Below are positions 14,882 through 22,575 of a stretch of DNA of 27,678 bases, piece after piece. Below the pieces are notes generated by a model. It was not told the origin of the DNA. It saw only the letters and a program-made list of their open reading frames with translations, and made no database searches. Where the stretch lies: contig CAZDFD010000056.1 in NCBI GenBank assembly GCA_964504655.1, positions 1-27,678 on the forward strand, in the 5' to 3' direction. A program made the position numbers and the translations under genes. Source of the stretch: JANXAZ01 sp964504655. Its GTDB lineage: Bacteria; Pseudomonadota; Alphaproteobacteria; Geminicoccales; Geminicoccaceae. Position 1 is the stretch's first letter. Each line of letters opens with the position of its first letter.

Positions 14882-15400
14882 ATGGCCGATCTGATCTGCG
14901 TCGCCTTCGACGACCCGACCACCGCCGACCGGGCGCTGGCCGCGCTCACCGCCATGCAGAAGGAGCATCTGATCGAGCTCAAGGACGCCTGCGTGGTGAT
15001 CCGCCCGGCCGAGGGCGACATCCAGCTCAAGCAGGCGGTGCCGCTGACCCGCCTGGGCGCCACGAGCGGGGCCGCCTCGGGCGTCCTCTGGGGCGGCCTG
15101 ATCGGCCTGCTGTTCCTCAACCCCCTGGCCGGGATGGCGATCGGCGCCGGCGTCGGCGCCGCCTCGGGCGCGCTCGCCGGCAAGCTCACCGACTACGGCA
15201 TCGACGACGGCTTCATCAAGGAGCTCGGCGGCACCATCCAGCCGAACTCCTCGGCCCTGTTCCTGCTCGTGCAGAAGGTGACCGGCGACAAGGTCCTGCC
15301 GCGGCTGTCCGAGTTCAAGGGCCGCGTGCTCAAGACCTCGCTCAGCGACGCCCAGGAGCAGCGCCTGCGCGAGGCGCTCGGCGACACCGCCGCCGCCTGA
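14882..15400 (+). CDS. DUF1269-family membrane protein
   Basis: A 172-residue protein that starts at ATG 14882 after GGGAGGGAACC. The N-terminal part is a small alpha/beta domain (ADLICVAFDDPTTADRALAA, LIELKDACVVI). The centre is a glycine-zipper hairpin (SGVLWGGLIGLLFLNPLAGM, AIGAGVGAASGALAGKL). The end is SSALFLLVQKVTGDKVLPRL followed by the conserved KTSLS. This is the DUF1269 (PF06897) layout, seen in many proteobacteria and often linked to stress, but with no defined biochemical role. Confidence 0.85.
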   Translation: MADLICVAFDDPTTADRALAALTAMQKEHLIELKDACVVIRPAEGDIQLKQAVPLTRLGATSGAASGVLWGGLIGLLFLNPLAGMAIGAGVGAASGALAGKLTDYGIDDGFIKELGGTIQPNSSALFLLVQKVTGDKVLPRLSEFKGRVLKTSLSDAQEQRLREALGDTAAA

Positions 15401-15464
15401 TCCGCCCCTTCGACGCTCGTACGCGGATGTGACCGCCGCGCGATCCGGCTTGCGCAGCGGGTCT

Positions 15465-15485
15465 CGCCTGCTCTGCTCGCAGGCG
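15465..15485. terminator. Possible hairpin between the DUF1269 and RTX genes
   Basis: CGCCTGC (15465-15471) pairs with GCAGGCG (15479-15485) around a seven-base loop. It sits 65 bases after the DUF1269 stop and 26 before the RTX start, so it could be a terminator or a leader structure. No T-tract is present. Confidence 0.3.
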
Positions 15486-15510
15486 GCGGGGACGGCCGGG
15501 GGAGGGGCGC

Positions 15511-16407
15511 TTGGCGACCGTCGACGGCACCGATCGCGCCGACCGGATCGACCCGCTCGCGACCTCGCGCGGCGTCCAGGGCACGCCCGGCGACGGCGAG
15601 GACGTGATCACCGGGCGGCTCGGCAACGACCGGATCGAGGCCGGCGACGGCACCGACTGGGTCTATGCCGACCGCTCGGGCTCGGCCGGCTTCGGCCGCT
15701 CGGCCAACGATCTGGTCCTGGGCCAGGGCGGCGACGACCTGATCTTCGGCGACGCCGAGGTGCTCGGCGGCAGCGTGCGCGGCGGCCGCGACCTGCTCGA
15801 CGGCGGGGAGGGCAAGGACACCCTCCTGGGCGACGCCGCGGTCGTCTGGGAGCGGGCCCGCGGCGGCGCCGACCGGCTCCAGGGCGGCGCCGGCGCCGAC
15901 CTCCTCTACGGCGACGGCCGCGAGCTGCGCGAGGGCGCGCGCGGCGGCGCCGACACGCTCCTGGGCGGCGAGGGCCCCGACCAGCTCTTCGGCGACGCGC
16001 TGTTCGTGGACGCGACCGCGAGCCCGGGACGCGACCGGCTCGCGGGCGAGGCGGGTGACGATCTCCTCTTTGGCGGGGGCGGCGACGACGATCTCCTGGG
16101 CGGCGACGGCGCCGACCTCTTCGTCCTCGGCCCGGCCCCTGGGCTCACCCGGATCCTCGACCTCGAGCGCGGCACCGACGCCCTCGACGTGGCGCTGCTC
16201 GGGCTGGACTTCGCGCGCCTCGATGGCGACGACGACGGCCGGATCGACGCCGCCGACCCGTTCGTCACCGCCTCGGGCGGCGGGCTCCGGCTCGATCTCG
16301 GGGCGGCCGCGGGCGGCCCCGCGGGCAGCGTGCTCGTGCTCGTCCTCGGCACCGAGGAGCTCGGCCCCACGGAGGTGCGCGCGGGCTTCGCCCTGCCCGC
16401 CGGCTGA
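15511..16407 (+). CDS. RTX-type (hemolysin-type) calcium-binding protein
   Basis: A 298-residue acidic protein beginning with TTG after GGGGGAGGGG. Nonapeptide-type motifs run from about residue 30 to 205 (GQGGDDLIFG, GGEGKDTLLG, GGAGADLLYG, GGEGPDQLFG, GEAGDDLLFG, GGGGDDDLLGG), which form a calcium-stabilised beta-roll. DGDDDGRIDAAD (about 235-246) is an additional EF-hand or dockerin-like loop. There is no N-terminal signal peptide, as expected for C-terminally signalled type I secretion, and no catalytic domain. RTX proteins are normally exported by a type I system, but none is encoded here. It is probably an extracellular structural or adhesive protein. Confidence 0.87.
   Translation: MATVDGTDRADRIDPLATSRGVQGTPGDGEDVITGRLGNDRIEAGDGTDWVYADRSGSAGFGRSANDLVLGQGGDDLIFGDAEVLGGSVRGGRDLLDGGEGKDTLLGDAAVVWERARGGADRLQGGAGADLLYGDGRELREGARGGADTLLGGEGPDQLFGDALFVDATASPGRDRLAGEAGDDLLFGGGGDDDLLGGDGADLFVLGPAPGLTRILDLERGTDALDVALLGLDFARLDGDDDGRIDAADPFVTASGGGLRLDLGAAAGGPAGSVLVLVLGTEELGPTEVRAGFALPAG
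15667..16071 (+). repeat. Five 27-residue super-repeats in the RTX protein
   Basis: Five consecutive 81-bp units (starting at 15667, 15748, 15829, 15910 and 15991) each encode 27 residues. Four of them have the pattern GD-(about 9 variable)-GG-x-D-x-L-x-GG-x-G-x-D-x-L-x. The first unit is more diverged. One of every three nonapeptides has lost its calcium motif. Confidence 0.8.
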
Positions 16408-16409
16408 GC

Positions 16410-16425
16410 CGGGCGCCGCCGCCCG
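16410..16425. terminator. Hairpin after the RTX gene
   Basis: CGGGCG (16410-16415) and CGCCCG (16420-16425) form a six-base stem with a four-base loop four bases after the stop codon. Further GGCC-rich palindromes follow to about 16450. No T-tract, so termination is only likely. Confidence 0.4.
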
Positions 16426-16505
16426 CAGGGCCGGCCCTCGGCCGGCGCCGTTCCCGCGCGCCCGGCGCGGCGCTATCAAGGGCCCCGGCCGATCGGGGAG
16501 GAGCC

Positions 16506-17546
16506 ATGCACGCCGTCGTCGTCCACGCCGCGCACGATCTGCGGGTCGAGGAGCGCGAGCCGGGCCCGCTCGGCCCGCACGAGGTGCGGGTGAAGCTCGG
16601 TGCCGGCGGCATCTGCGGCAGCGACCTGCACTATTATCACGAGGGCGGGATCGGCGACTTCCCGGTGCGCGAGCCGCTCGTGCTCGGCCACGAGATGGCC
16701 GGCACGGTGGTCGAGCTGGGCCCGGCCGCCAAGGGCCTCGCGGTCGGCACGCCGGTCGCCGTCAACCCGACCTGGCCCTGCCCGGGGGTGAGCTTCGATC
16801 TGGGGGCCCGCGCGCACTTGGCCCCGGACATCCGCTTCGCCGGCAGCTCGCGCACCTTCCCGCACGTCCAGGGCTTCTTCCAGGATCTCGTTACGGTCCG
16901 CGCCGAGCAGTGCCGGCCGGTGCCCGACGGCCTCTCGCTCAACGAGGCCGCCATGTCCGAGCCCTTGGCCTGCTGCCTGCACGCCGTCCGCCGCGCCGGC
17001 AGCGTGCTCGGCCGCCGCGTGCTCGTGCTCGGCTGCGGTCCGATCGGCTGCCTGACGATCGCCGCCGCCCGGCTCGCCGGCGCCGCCGAGATCACCGCCT
17101 GCGACCTCGTGCCCGCGACCCTCGAGAAGGCCCGGGCCATGGGCGCCGACCGGGTGGTCGATCTGGCCGCCGACCGCAGCCCCCTCGACCGGCTGCAGGA
17201 GGGCGGCGGGCGGGTCGACGTGGTGGTCGAGGCGGCGGGCTCGCCCAAGGCCGCGATCGACGGGCTCAGGGCCACCCGTCGCGGCGGCACCTACGTGCAG
17301 TTCGGCGTCCTGCCCAAGGGCATGCACCCGGTCCCCTTCGACCAGATCGTGGCCAAGGAGCTCGACCTCGTCGGCACCTTCCGCTTCTGGGAGGAGTTCG
17401 ACTGGGCGGTCGAGGCGATCGCAGCTCGTCGGGTCGACGTCCGGCCCCTCCTGACCGAGGTCCTGCCGCTCGCCCGCGCGCCCGAGGCCTTCGAGCTCGC
17501 CTCCGACCGGCGGCGGGCGATGAAGGTCCAGCTCGTGCCGGGCTGA
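16506..17546 (+). CDS. L-idonate 5-dehydrogenase-like zinc/NAD dehydrogenase
   Basis: An MDR enzyme of 346 residues that begins at ATG 16506 after GGGGAGGAGCC. GICGSDLHYYHEGGIGDFPV and the later FPHVQGFFQD are characteristic of the L-idonate/sorbitol dehydrogenase branch, which oxidises L-idonate to 5-ketogluconate or a related polyol. Catalytic zinc residues are Cys37, His62-Glu63 and Glu152 (SEPLACCLHA), and the nucleotide loop is GCGPIG. The structural zinc lobe is lost: Cys92 remains, but the positions of its three partners (C-x2-C-x2-C-x7-C) are Val95, Asp98 and Ala106, with the loop length intact. It heads the sugar-type locus that continues with the ABC transporter. Confidence 0.83.
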   Translation: MHAVVVHAAHDLRVEEREPGPLGPHEVRVKLGAGGICGSDLHYYHEGGIGDFPVREPLVLGHEMAGTVVELGPAAKGLAVGTPVAVNPTWPCPGVSFDLGARAHLAPDIRFAGSSRTFPHVQGFFQDLVTVRAEQCRPVPDGLSLNEAAMSEPLACCLHAVRRAGSVLGRRVLVLGCGPIGCLTIAAARLAGAAEITACDLVPATLEKARAMGADRVVDLAADRSPLDRLQEGGGRVDVVVEAAGSPKAAIDGLRATRRGGTYVQFGVLPKGMHPVPFDQIVAKELDLVGTFRFWEEFDWAVEAIAARRVDVRPLLTEVLPLARAPEAFELASDRRRAMKVQLVPG

Positions 17547-17550
17547 GCCG

Positions 17551-17612
17551 GCCCGGCCCGGATCGGGTTGCCAGGGGCGCCGCCCTGTGCCTAGCTGATC
17601 CCCGGGCCGGGC
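17551..17612. promoter_or_regulatory. Structured intergenic region (large inverted repeat)
   Basis: GCCCGGCCCG (17551-17560) pairs perfectly with CGGGCCGGGC (17603-17612). GATC lies just inside each arm (17561-17564, 17597-17600), and an internal CAGGG/CCCTG stem (17572-17576, 17583-17587) fills the loop. It follows the dehydrogenase stop by four bases and precedes the transporter genes by about 30, so it may terminate, attenuate or protect mRNA. No T-tract is present. Confidence 0.5.
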
Positions 17613-17641
17613 GTGCACCCGGCCGCAGGGGGAGGCTCGGC

Positions 17642-17704
17642 GTGAAACCGGGCATGGACGAGGTCCGGGCGGCCGTCTCGCCGGCGTGGCGGGCGCCCGG
17701 ATGA
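17642..17704 (+). CDS. Possible 20-codon leader peptide before the sugar ABC permease
   Basis: A GTG with GGGGGAGG six bases upstream opens a 20-codon frame (MKPGMDEVRA...) whose TGA overlaps the permease start as ATGA (17701-17704). The permease ATG has no good ribosome site of its own, so this short frame could carry ribosomes onto it. The peptide has no run of one amino acid. It may instead be a by-product of a weak start, hence the modest confidence. Confidence 0.35.
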   Translation: MKPGMDEVRAAVSPAWRAPG

Positions 17705-18645
17705 GCGTCGCGGTCCGCGGCGAGCGGGTCGGCGCGGGCCGGTCGAGCACGGTCGGGCTCGCCGCCCGGCTGCTGCACGATCAGCGCGCGGTGGCGGCGC
17801 TGTTCCTGGCCCCGGCGGTGACGATCCTGGGCTTCGTCGTCGTCTACCCGTTCGTGGATGCGATCTGGATCAGCTTCCACGACAAGATGGCCGGCGCCCC
17901 GGCGCGCTGGATCGGCCTCGGCAACTACCGCGAGCTGTTCTCCGACCTGCGCTTCCTGCAGGTGCTGCGCAACACCGCCGTCTACACCGCCCTCGGCGTC
18001 GGCATCAAGTTCGTGCTCGGCCTCGCCATGGCACTCGTCTTGGCGCAGGACCGCCGGTTCAACGCCCTGTTCAAGACGATCCTGTTCGTGCCCTGGGCGG
18101 TGCCGACGATCGTGGCGGCCTTGACCTGGCGGTGGATGTACCACGACTTCAGCGGCCTGCTGAACGCGCTCGTGATGCGGGTGGTCGAGCTGCCCGAGCC
18201 GATCTCCTGGCTCGGCGACCGCTCGATCGCGATGTACTCGGTCGTGGCGGTGGTGGTGTGGAGCGGCACACCCTTCTACACGATGAGCTTTCTGGCCGGC
18301 CTCAAGGCGATCCCAAAGGAGCTCTACGAGGCGGCGCGGATCGACGGCGCCTCGCGGCTCCAGGAGTTCTGGTACGTCACGATCCCCTCGATGCGCCGGG
18401 TGTTCACGGTCGTGGTCATGCTCTCGGCGATCTGGACCTCGACCAACGTCGTGATCGTCCTGATCCTGACCAATGGCGGGCCGGCCAACTCGACCCAGAT
18501 CATCCCGACCGTGGCCTACAAGTACGCCTTGGCCGCGAGCCGGCTCGGGATCGGCTCGGCCGCCAACATGGTGCTCTTCCCGGCCCTGGCGGTGCTCATC
18601 CTCTTCCTCTCGCGGCGCATGCTCGCCGAGCGGTTCCGCCAGTGA
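17701..18645 (+). CDS. Sugar-type (CUT1) ABC permease, MalF/UgpA-like
   Basis: A 314-residue permease with six predicted helices. Helix one is ALFLAPAVTILGFVVVYPFV, with the LFLAP-x4-GF-x3-YP pattern of CUT1 permeases, followed by WIGLGNYRELFSDLRFLQVL. The EAA loop is LYEAARIDGASRLQEFWYVT. ATG 17701 is chosen for its overlap with the preceding short frame and because a GTG at 17686 lacks a ribosome site. The stop overlaps the GTG of the next permease (18642-18645). It should move a sugar or sugar derivative delivered by the binding protein at 19510. Confidence 0.9.
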   Translation: MSVAVRGERVGAGRSSTVGLAARLLHDQRAVAALFLAPAVTILGFVVVYPFVDAIWISFHDKMAGAPARWIGLGNYRELFSDLRFLQVLRNTAVYTALGVGIKFVLGLAMALVLAQDRRFNALFKTILFVPWAVPTIVAALTWRWMYHDFSGLLNALVMRVVELPEPISWLGDRSIAMYSVVAVVVWSGTPFYTMSFLAGLKAIPKELYEAARIDGASRLQEFWYVTIPSMRRVFTVVVMLSAIWTSTNVVIVLILTNGGPANSTQIIPTVAYKYALAASRLGIGSAANMVLFPALAVLILFLSRRMLAERFRQ

Positions 18646-19490
18646 CGCCGCGCACCATCCAGGCCGAGGATCGGCTGTGGCGCTGGATCGGCAACGCCGC
18701 CCTCCTGCTGTTCCTGGTTTGGACCTTGATGCCGTTCTTCTGGATGCTGTCGGTCTCCTTGAAGGAGCACGACGAGATCTACGGCGTGCCGGTGCCGCTC
18801 TGGCCGGCCCGGCCGACCCTCGAGAGCTACCGGATCCTGCTCTTCAAGACCGACTATCTCCTGTTCTTCCGCAACAGCATGGTCGTGGCGCTCATGGTCA
18901 CCGCCGCCACCGTGCTCGCCGCCTCGCTCGCGGCCTACGCGATCGCCCGCCTGCGCTTTCCGGGCCGGATGCTGATCGCCCGCGCCTTCGTCTACACCTA
19001 CCTGGTGCCGCCCTCGCTCCTGTTCATCCCGCTGTTCGCCATCTTCGTGGCGACCGGGCTCGTCAACTCGCTGTTCGGCCTGTCGATCGCGCATCTGGGC
19101 TTCACCGTGCCGTTCTGCACCTGGCTGTTGACCGGCTTCTTCCTGTCGATCCCGGTCGAGCTCGAGGAGGCGGCACTGGTCGACGGCTGCACCCGGGTCG
19201 GCGTGCTGTTCCGGATCGTCCTGCCGGTCTCGCTGCCGGCGCTCGCGGTGGTGGCGTTCTTCGCCTTCACGCTCTCCTGGAACGAGTTCCTGTTCGCGAT
19301 CGTGTTCAACTCCGACCCGCACGTGCGCACGATCCCGACCGGGCTCACCGCCTTCATCGTCGAGGACGTGTTCTTCTGGGGGCCGATCATGGGCTCGACC
19401 GTGCTGACCGCGCTCCCGCCGCTGCTCGTCTACTTCGTCTTCCAGCGCTGGCTCGTGACCGGGCTGACGCTGGGGGCGGTCAAGGGCTGA
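18642..19490 (+). CDS. Sugar-type (CUT1) ABC permease, MalG/UgpE-like
   Basis: The second permease is 282 residues and starts with GTG in a GTGA overlap with the first. Typical CUT1 MalG features are TLMPFFWMLSVSLKEHDEIY near the N-terminus, FFRNSMVVALMVTAATVLAA, the EAA loop LEEAALVDGCTRVGVLFRIV, and FFAFTLSWNEFLFAIVFNSD. About six helices. A longer open frame reaching upstream to 18132 lies inside the first permease gene and is not used. The binding-protein gene follows 19 bases downstream. Confidence 0.9.
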   Translation: MTPRTIQAEDRLWRWIGNAALLLFLVWTLMPFFWMLSVSLKEHDEIYGVPVPLWPARPTLESYRILLFKTDYLLFFRNSMVVALMVTAATVLAASLAAYAIARLRFPGRMLIARAFVYTYLVPPSLLFIPLFAIFVATGLVNSLFGLSIAHLGFTVPFCTWLLTGFFLSIPVELEEAALVDGCTRVGVLFRIVLPVSLPALAVVAFFAFTLSWNEFLFAIVFNSDPHVRTIPTGLTAFIVEDVFFWGPIMGSTVLTALPPLLVYFVFQRWLVTGLTLGAVKG

Positions 19491-19509
19491 TCCACCGAGG
19501 GAGGCTTCG

Positions 19510-20835
19510 ATGACCCGCTGGACCTTGAGACGACGCGAGCTGCTCGCGCGCACCGCCCTCGCCGGCGGTGCCTTGGCCGCACCGATGCTGGTGCGCCCGG
19601 TGCCCGCCTGGGCGCAGCGCCAGCAGAAGCTCGTCTACTGGCACCTGCCGACCTTCACCCCCAAGGCCGACGAGGCGGCGCGCACCCACTTCGAGGAGTT
19701 CAGGAAGCAGGCCGGCCTCAAGGACGGCGAGGTCGGCTTCGTCAACGTCGCCAACGCCGATCTGATCCCGCGCCTCAATGCCGCGCTCGAGACCGGCAAC
19801 CCGCCCGACGTCGTGCGGCTCTACGAGAGCTACGTGCAGCTCTACCGCAAGCAGGGCCACATGCTCGACGTCAGCTCGGTGGTGGAGAAGATGAAGGCCG
19901 AGCAGGGCGGGCTCTACCCGGCCTCGCTCCTGGCCGTCTCCTACGGCGGCAAGTATTGGGGCGTGCCGTTCGCCATCAACCCCTGGCCGATGCACGTCCG
20001 CAACGACGTCCTGGCCGAGCACAAGCTCGCCTATCCCAAGACCTGGGACGAGTTCGTCGAGACCTGCAAGAAGGTGCAGAAGCCGCCGTTCTACGGCTTC
20101 GGCATGGACCTCGGCCTGACCGCCGATGCCACCGACAACATCATGCAGCTCTGCTGGTGCTTCGGCGGCTACACGGTCGACGACAAGGGCAAGCCGGCGT
20201 TCGACAATCCCGGCAACGTCGCCGGCTTCAAGTTCATCAACGACATGTACAACAAGCACCGGATCATCCCGAAGGGCGTGGTCTCGAACGCCGACACCGC
20301 CTGGAACAACCAGATGTACCAGTCCAAGCAGGTGGCGTTCATCAACAACCCGGCGTCGGTCTACGCCTACCTGGCCGACAAGGACCAGGACCTGATGAAG
20401 CGGACCGGGCTGTACAGCGTGCCGGCCGGCCCGGCCGGCGCCATCAACCAGATCGACACCTGGTCGATCGGGCTGTTCCGCCACACGCCCACGCCCGAGC
20501 TGTCGATGGGGCTGGCCGCCTACATGATGACGCCCAAGCGCTACAACGAGGTCATCACCAACACCAACGGCCGCTTCGTCCCGGTCTACCCGGACCTGTT
20601 CAACGACCCCTGGTGGACCTCGCGCCCGGAGTTCAAGGAGTTCATCAAGATCGCCGAGACCGGGGTGCCGGTCTCCTACAAGGGCCCGCCGACCGCCGCC
20701 TCGGGCGAGATCCTGGCGACCCACGTCATCCCGGAGGCGCTGCAGACCGTGCTGCTCGAGAACGTGCCGGCGGAGGAGGCGGTCAAGAAGGTGGCCGGCA
20801 AGATCAAGGCGATCTACGACCGGCTCGAGGGCTGA
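19510..20835 (+). CDS. Extracellular sugar-binding protein with Tat signal
   Basis: A 441-residue family-1 solute-binding protein. GGGAGG lies seven bases before the ATG. The N-terminus LRRRELLARTALAGGALAAP is a Tat-type signal (RRREL), with cleavage probably after AWA. The mature part opens KLVYWHLPTFTPKADEAART, contains NADLIPRLNAALETGNPPDV, GVPFAINPWPMHVRNDVLAE and the aromatic-rich WWTSRPEFKEF, consistent with stacking against a sugar ring. It feeds the two upstream permeases. No ATPase gene is present in this locus, so a shared MsmK/UgpC-type ATPase elsewhere would be needed. The ligand cannot be named. Confidence 0.9.
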   Translation: MTRWTLRRRELLARTALAGGALAAPMLVRPVPAWAQRQQKLVYWHLPTFTPKADEAARTHFEEFRKQAGLKDGEVGFVNVANADLIPRLNAALETGNPPDVVRLYESYVQLYRKQGHMLDVSSVVEKMKAEQGGLYPASLLAVSYGGKYWGVPFAINPWPMHVRNDVLAEHKLAYPKTWDEFVETCKKVQKPPFYGFGMDLGLTADATDNIMQLCWCFGGYTVDDKGKPAFDNPGNVAGFKFINDMYNKHRIIPKGVVSNADTAWNNQMYQSKQVAFINNPASVYAYLADKDQDLMKRTGLYSVPAGPAGAINQIDTWSIGLFRHTPTPELSMGLAAYMMTPKRYNEVITNTNGRFVPVYPDLFNDPWWTSRPEFKEFIKIAETGVPVSYKGPPTAASGEILATHVIPEALQTVLLENVPAEEAVKKVAGKIKAIYDRLEG

Positions 20836-20842
20836 GCCCGGC

Positions 20843-20871
20843 CGCGGCGCCCGCTCCGCCCGGGCGCCGCG
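20843..20871. terminator. Hairpin between convergent genes
   Basis: Eleven bases (20843-20853, ending GGCGCCCG) pair perfectly with 20861-20871 around a seven-base loop. It lies eight bases after the binding-protein stop and 14 before the end of the opposite gene, the position of a two-way terminator. No T-tract. Confidence 0.6.
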
Positions 20872-20884
20872 CCCCCGCCCCCGC

Positions 20885-21487
20885 TCAGCGCGGCAGGTGG
20901 GCGAAGGCCTCGTTCGGGGCCCAGGCCTTCCGGCCGTCCGGGTCCTGCCACTCGAGCAAGAGGCAGGAGGTCGACAGGCGCTGGAACCAGACCGCCTCGA
21001 GCCGATACCAGCCCGGCTCGGGCACGCGCACCGCCTCCCAGCCCTTGCTCTCGCAGCCGTGCCGGCCGTCGTGCACGTAGACCTGCTCGCCGCCGAGCGC
21101 GACCTTGAGGCCGTCGTTCGAGCGGAAGCCGAGCCGCCAGACCCCCGCCCGGTCGAACCGCACATAGCCCTCGATGCGCGCCGCCACCTGCTCGGCGCGC
21201 CTGGAGGTCAAGGCCTTCTCGCCCGGGGCGGTGTCGACATAGTCGAAGCCCACGAGCGGCGGGCCGGCCTCGGTCCCGAAGCGGAGCGCCCCCTCGGCGT
21301 CGGACAGCCACTGCACGTCCGCCGGATAGGCGTAGGTGACGGCGAGCCCGGGGCGCAGCCGCGCCGCCTCCGGCTGCGGGCTCGCCGGGGCGAGCGCCCG
21401 GGGCTCGGCCGCCCGGACCACAGGGCCGAGGCCCGCCACCATCACCGCCACGAGGGCGAGCCCGCTCGCCAGGGCCACCGACCGCAT
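20885..21487 (-). CDS. Exported PA14-domain protein
   Basis: A 200-residue protein with a signal peptide (MRSVALASGLALVAVMVAGL, cleavage near VRA-AEP). The start is the ATG whose complement is 21485-21487, with GGGGAGG five bases upstream. The region from about 95 to 185 (RIEGYVRFDRAGVWRLGFRS, NDGLKVALGGEQVYVHDGRH, EPGWYRLEAVWFQRL, LLLEWQDPDG) has the beta-sandwich pattern of PA14 domains, which often bind carbohydrate or sit beside glycoside-active modules. Two cysteines (GCESKG, STSCLLL) could form a disulfide. It is convergent with the sugar transporter and divergent from the lyase gene, so a carbohydrate link is plausible but not shown. Confidence 0.75.
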   Translation of the reverse strand: MRSVALASGLALVAVMVAGLGPVVRAAEPRALAPASPQPEAARLRPGLAVTYAYPADVQWLSDAEGALRFGTEAGPPLVGFDYVDTAPGEKALTSRRAEQVAARIEGYVRFDRAGVWRLGFRSNDGLKVALGGEQVYVHDGRHGCESKGWEAVRVPEPGWYRLEAVWFQRLSTSCLLLEWQDPDGRKAWAPNEAFAHLPR

Positions 21488-21630
21488 CGCCACCTCCCCG
21501 CGGCCGCACGGTGCCGCGGCCTCCGGGCCTGTTTGCGGGCTCGGCGCGTCCCAGGCAAGCGGCGGTGCGCGTTCCGTGCCGGTGCCCGAGGCGCTAGGCT
21601 CGCGGATCGAGGCATCGGGGAGGCCTTGCC

Positions 21631-22572
21631 GTGTGGACCGCAGCCGTCACGCCCGCCGAGCTCGCCGCCACGGTCGTGGCGGTGCCGCCGCTGCCGCTCG
21701 ACGCCGGGCGGGCGATCGTCGCGGCCGAGGCACGCCGCCTCGTGGCCCGGGTCGAGGCCGGGGGCGTGCGCACCATCCTCTGGGGCGGCAACGCCCAGCT
21801 CCAGCACTGGCCGGTCTCGCGCTACGCCGAGCTCCTCGAGATGGCCGAGGAGACCGCCGCACCCGGCACGCTCGTCGTCCCCTCGCTCGGCCCCGACTGG
21901 GGCCGGCTCGTCGACCAGGCCGCGATCCTCGCCCGAACCCGCTTCCCGACCGCGATGGCCCTGCCGATGCCGGCCCACACCACGCCCGCGGGCGTGGCCC
22001 TGGCCCTGGCCGAGGCCGCCGAGCGCGCCGGCCGCCCGCTCGTGGCCTATATCCGCCAGCGCGGCTATCTCGATCCCGACGGCCTTTCCCGGCTGGTCGA
22101 GACGGGCGCGGTCCTGGCCGTCAAGTACGGCATGCCGATGCCGGAGCGGGGCCGCGACGCCTATCTCGACGCGCTCGTGGCGGCGATCGGGGCGGAGCGG
22201 ATCCTCTCGGGCTCGGGCGAGCTCCTGGCCGTGCCGCACCTCCTCGAGCACGGGCTCGCGGGCTTCACCTCGGGCTGCGTGTGCCTCGCACCCCGGCTCT
22301 CGGGGCGCGTGCTCGAGGCGCTGCGGCGCGCCGACCGGGCGGCGCTCGAGCGGCTCCTGCCGCCGATCCGAGCACTCGAGGGCCTGCGCGAGCGTTTCGG
22401 GCTCGTGCGGGTGCTGCACGACGCGGTGCGGCTCGCGGGCCTCGCCCTGACCGGCCCGATCCTGCCCATGCTCTCGACCTGCGAGCCGGCGCTCGAGCCC
22501 GAGATCGCGGCCGCGGCGCGGGCCCTGGTCGCGGCCGAGGCCGGGCTCGACCGGCACGAGCGGGCGGCCTGA
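21631..22572 (+). CDS. Dihydrodipicolinate synthase/N-acetylneuraminate lyase-family protein
   Basis: A 313-residue (beta/alpha)8 class I aldolase-type protein. It starts with GTG 21631, with GGGGAGG seven bases upstream. Lys165 in LAVKYG is the expected Schiff-base lysine and Tyr in VAYIRQRG the usual partner. GSGELLAVPHLLEHGLAGFT and SGCVCLAPRL fill the place of the C-terminal glycine-rich strands. The family includes DHDPS, KDG aldolase, KDG dehydratase and related enzymes, and its place before a sugar-acid dehydratase favours cleavage or dehydration of a 2-keto-3-deoxy sugar acid. The GG-x-G-E strand 2 motif is WGGNAQLQHW, which departs from the DHDPS consensus GTTGE. It is divergent from the PA14 gene across 143 bases that contain GC palindromes but no gene. 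Confidence 0.82.
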   Translation: MWTAAVTPAELAATVVAVPPLPLDAGRAIVAAEARRLVARVEAGGVRTILWGGNAQLQHWPVSRYAELLEMAEETAAPGTLVVPSLGPDWGRLVDQAAILARTRFPTAMALPMPAHTTPAGVALALAEAAERAGRPLVAYIRQRGYLDPDGLSRLVETGAVLAVKYGMPMPERGRDAYLDALVAAIGAERILSGSGELLAVPHLLEHGLAGFTSGCVCLAPRLSGRVLEALRRADRAALERLLPPIRALEGLRERFGLVRVLHDAVRLAGLALTGPILPMLSTCEPALEPEIAAAARALVAAEAGLDRHERAA

Positions 22573-22575
22573 GCC

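Noticed and set aside
16767..16870. Frameshift as the cause of the missing zinc cysteines
   Set aside because: Loop length and flanking residues align exactly and other frames do not restore the cysteines.
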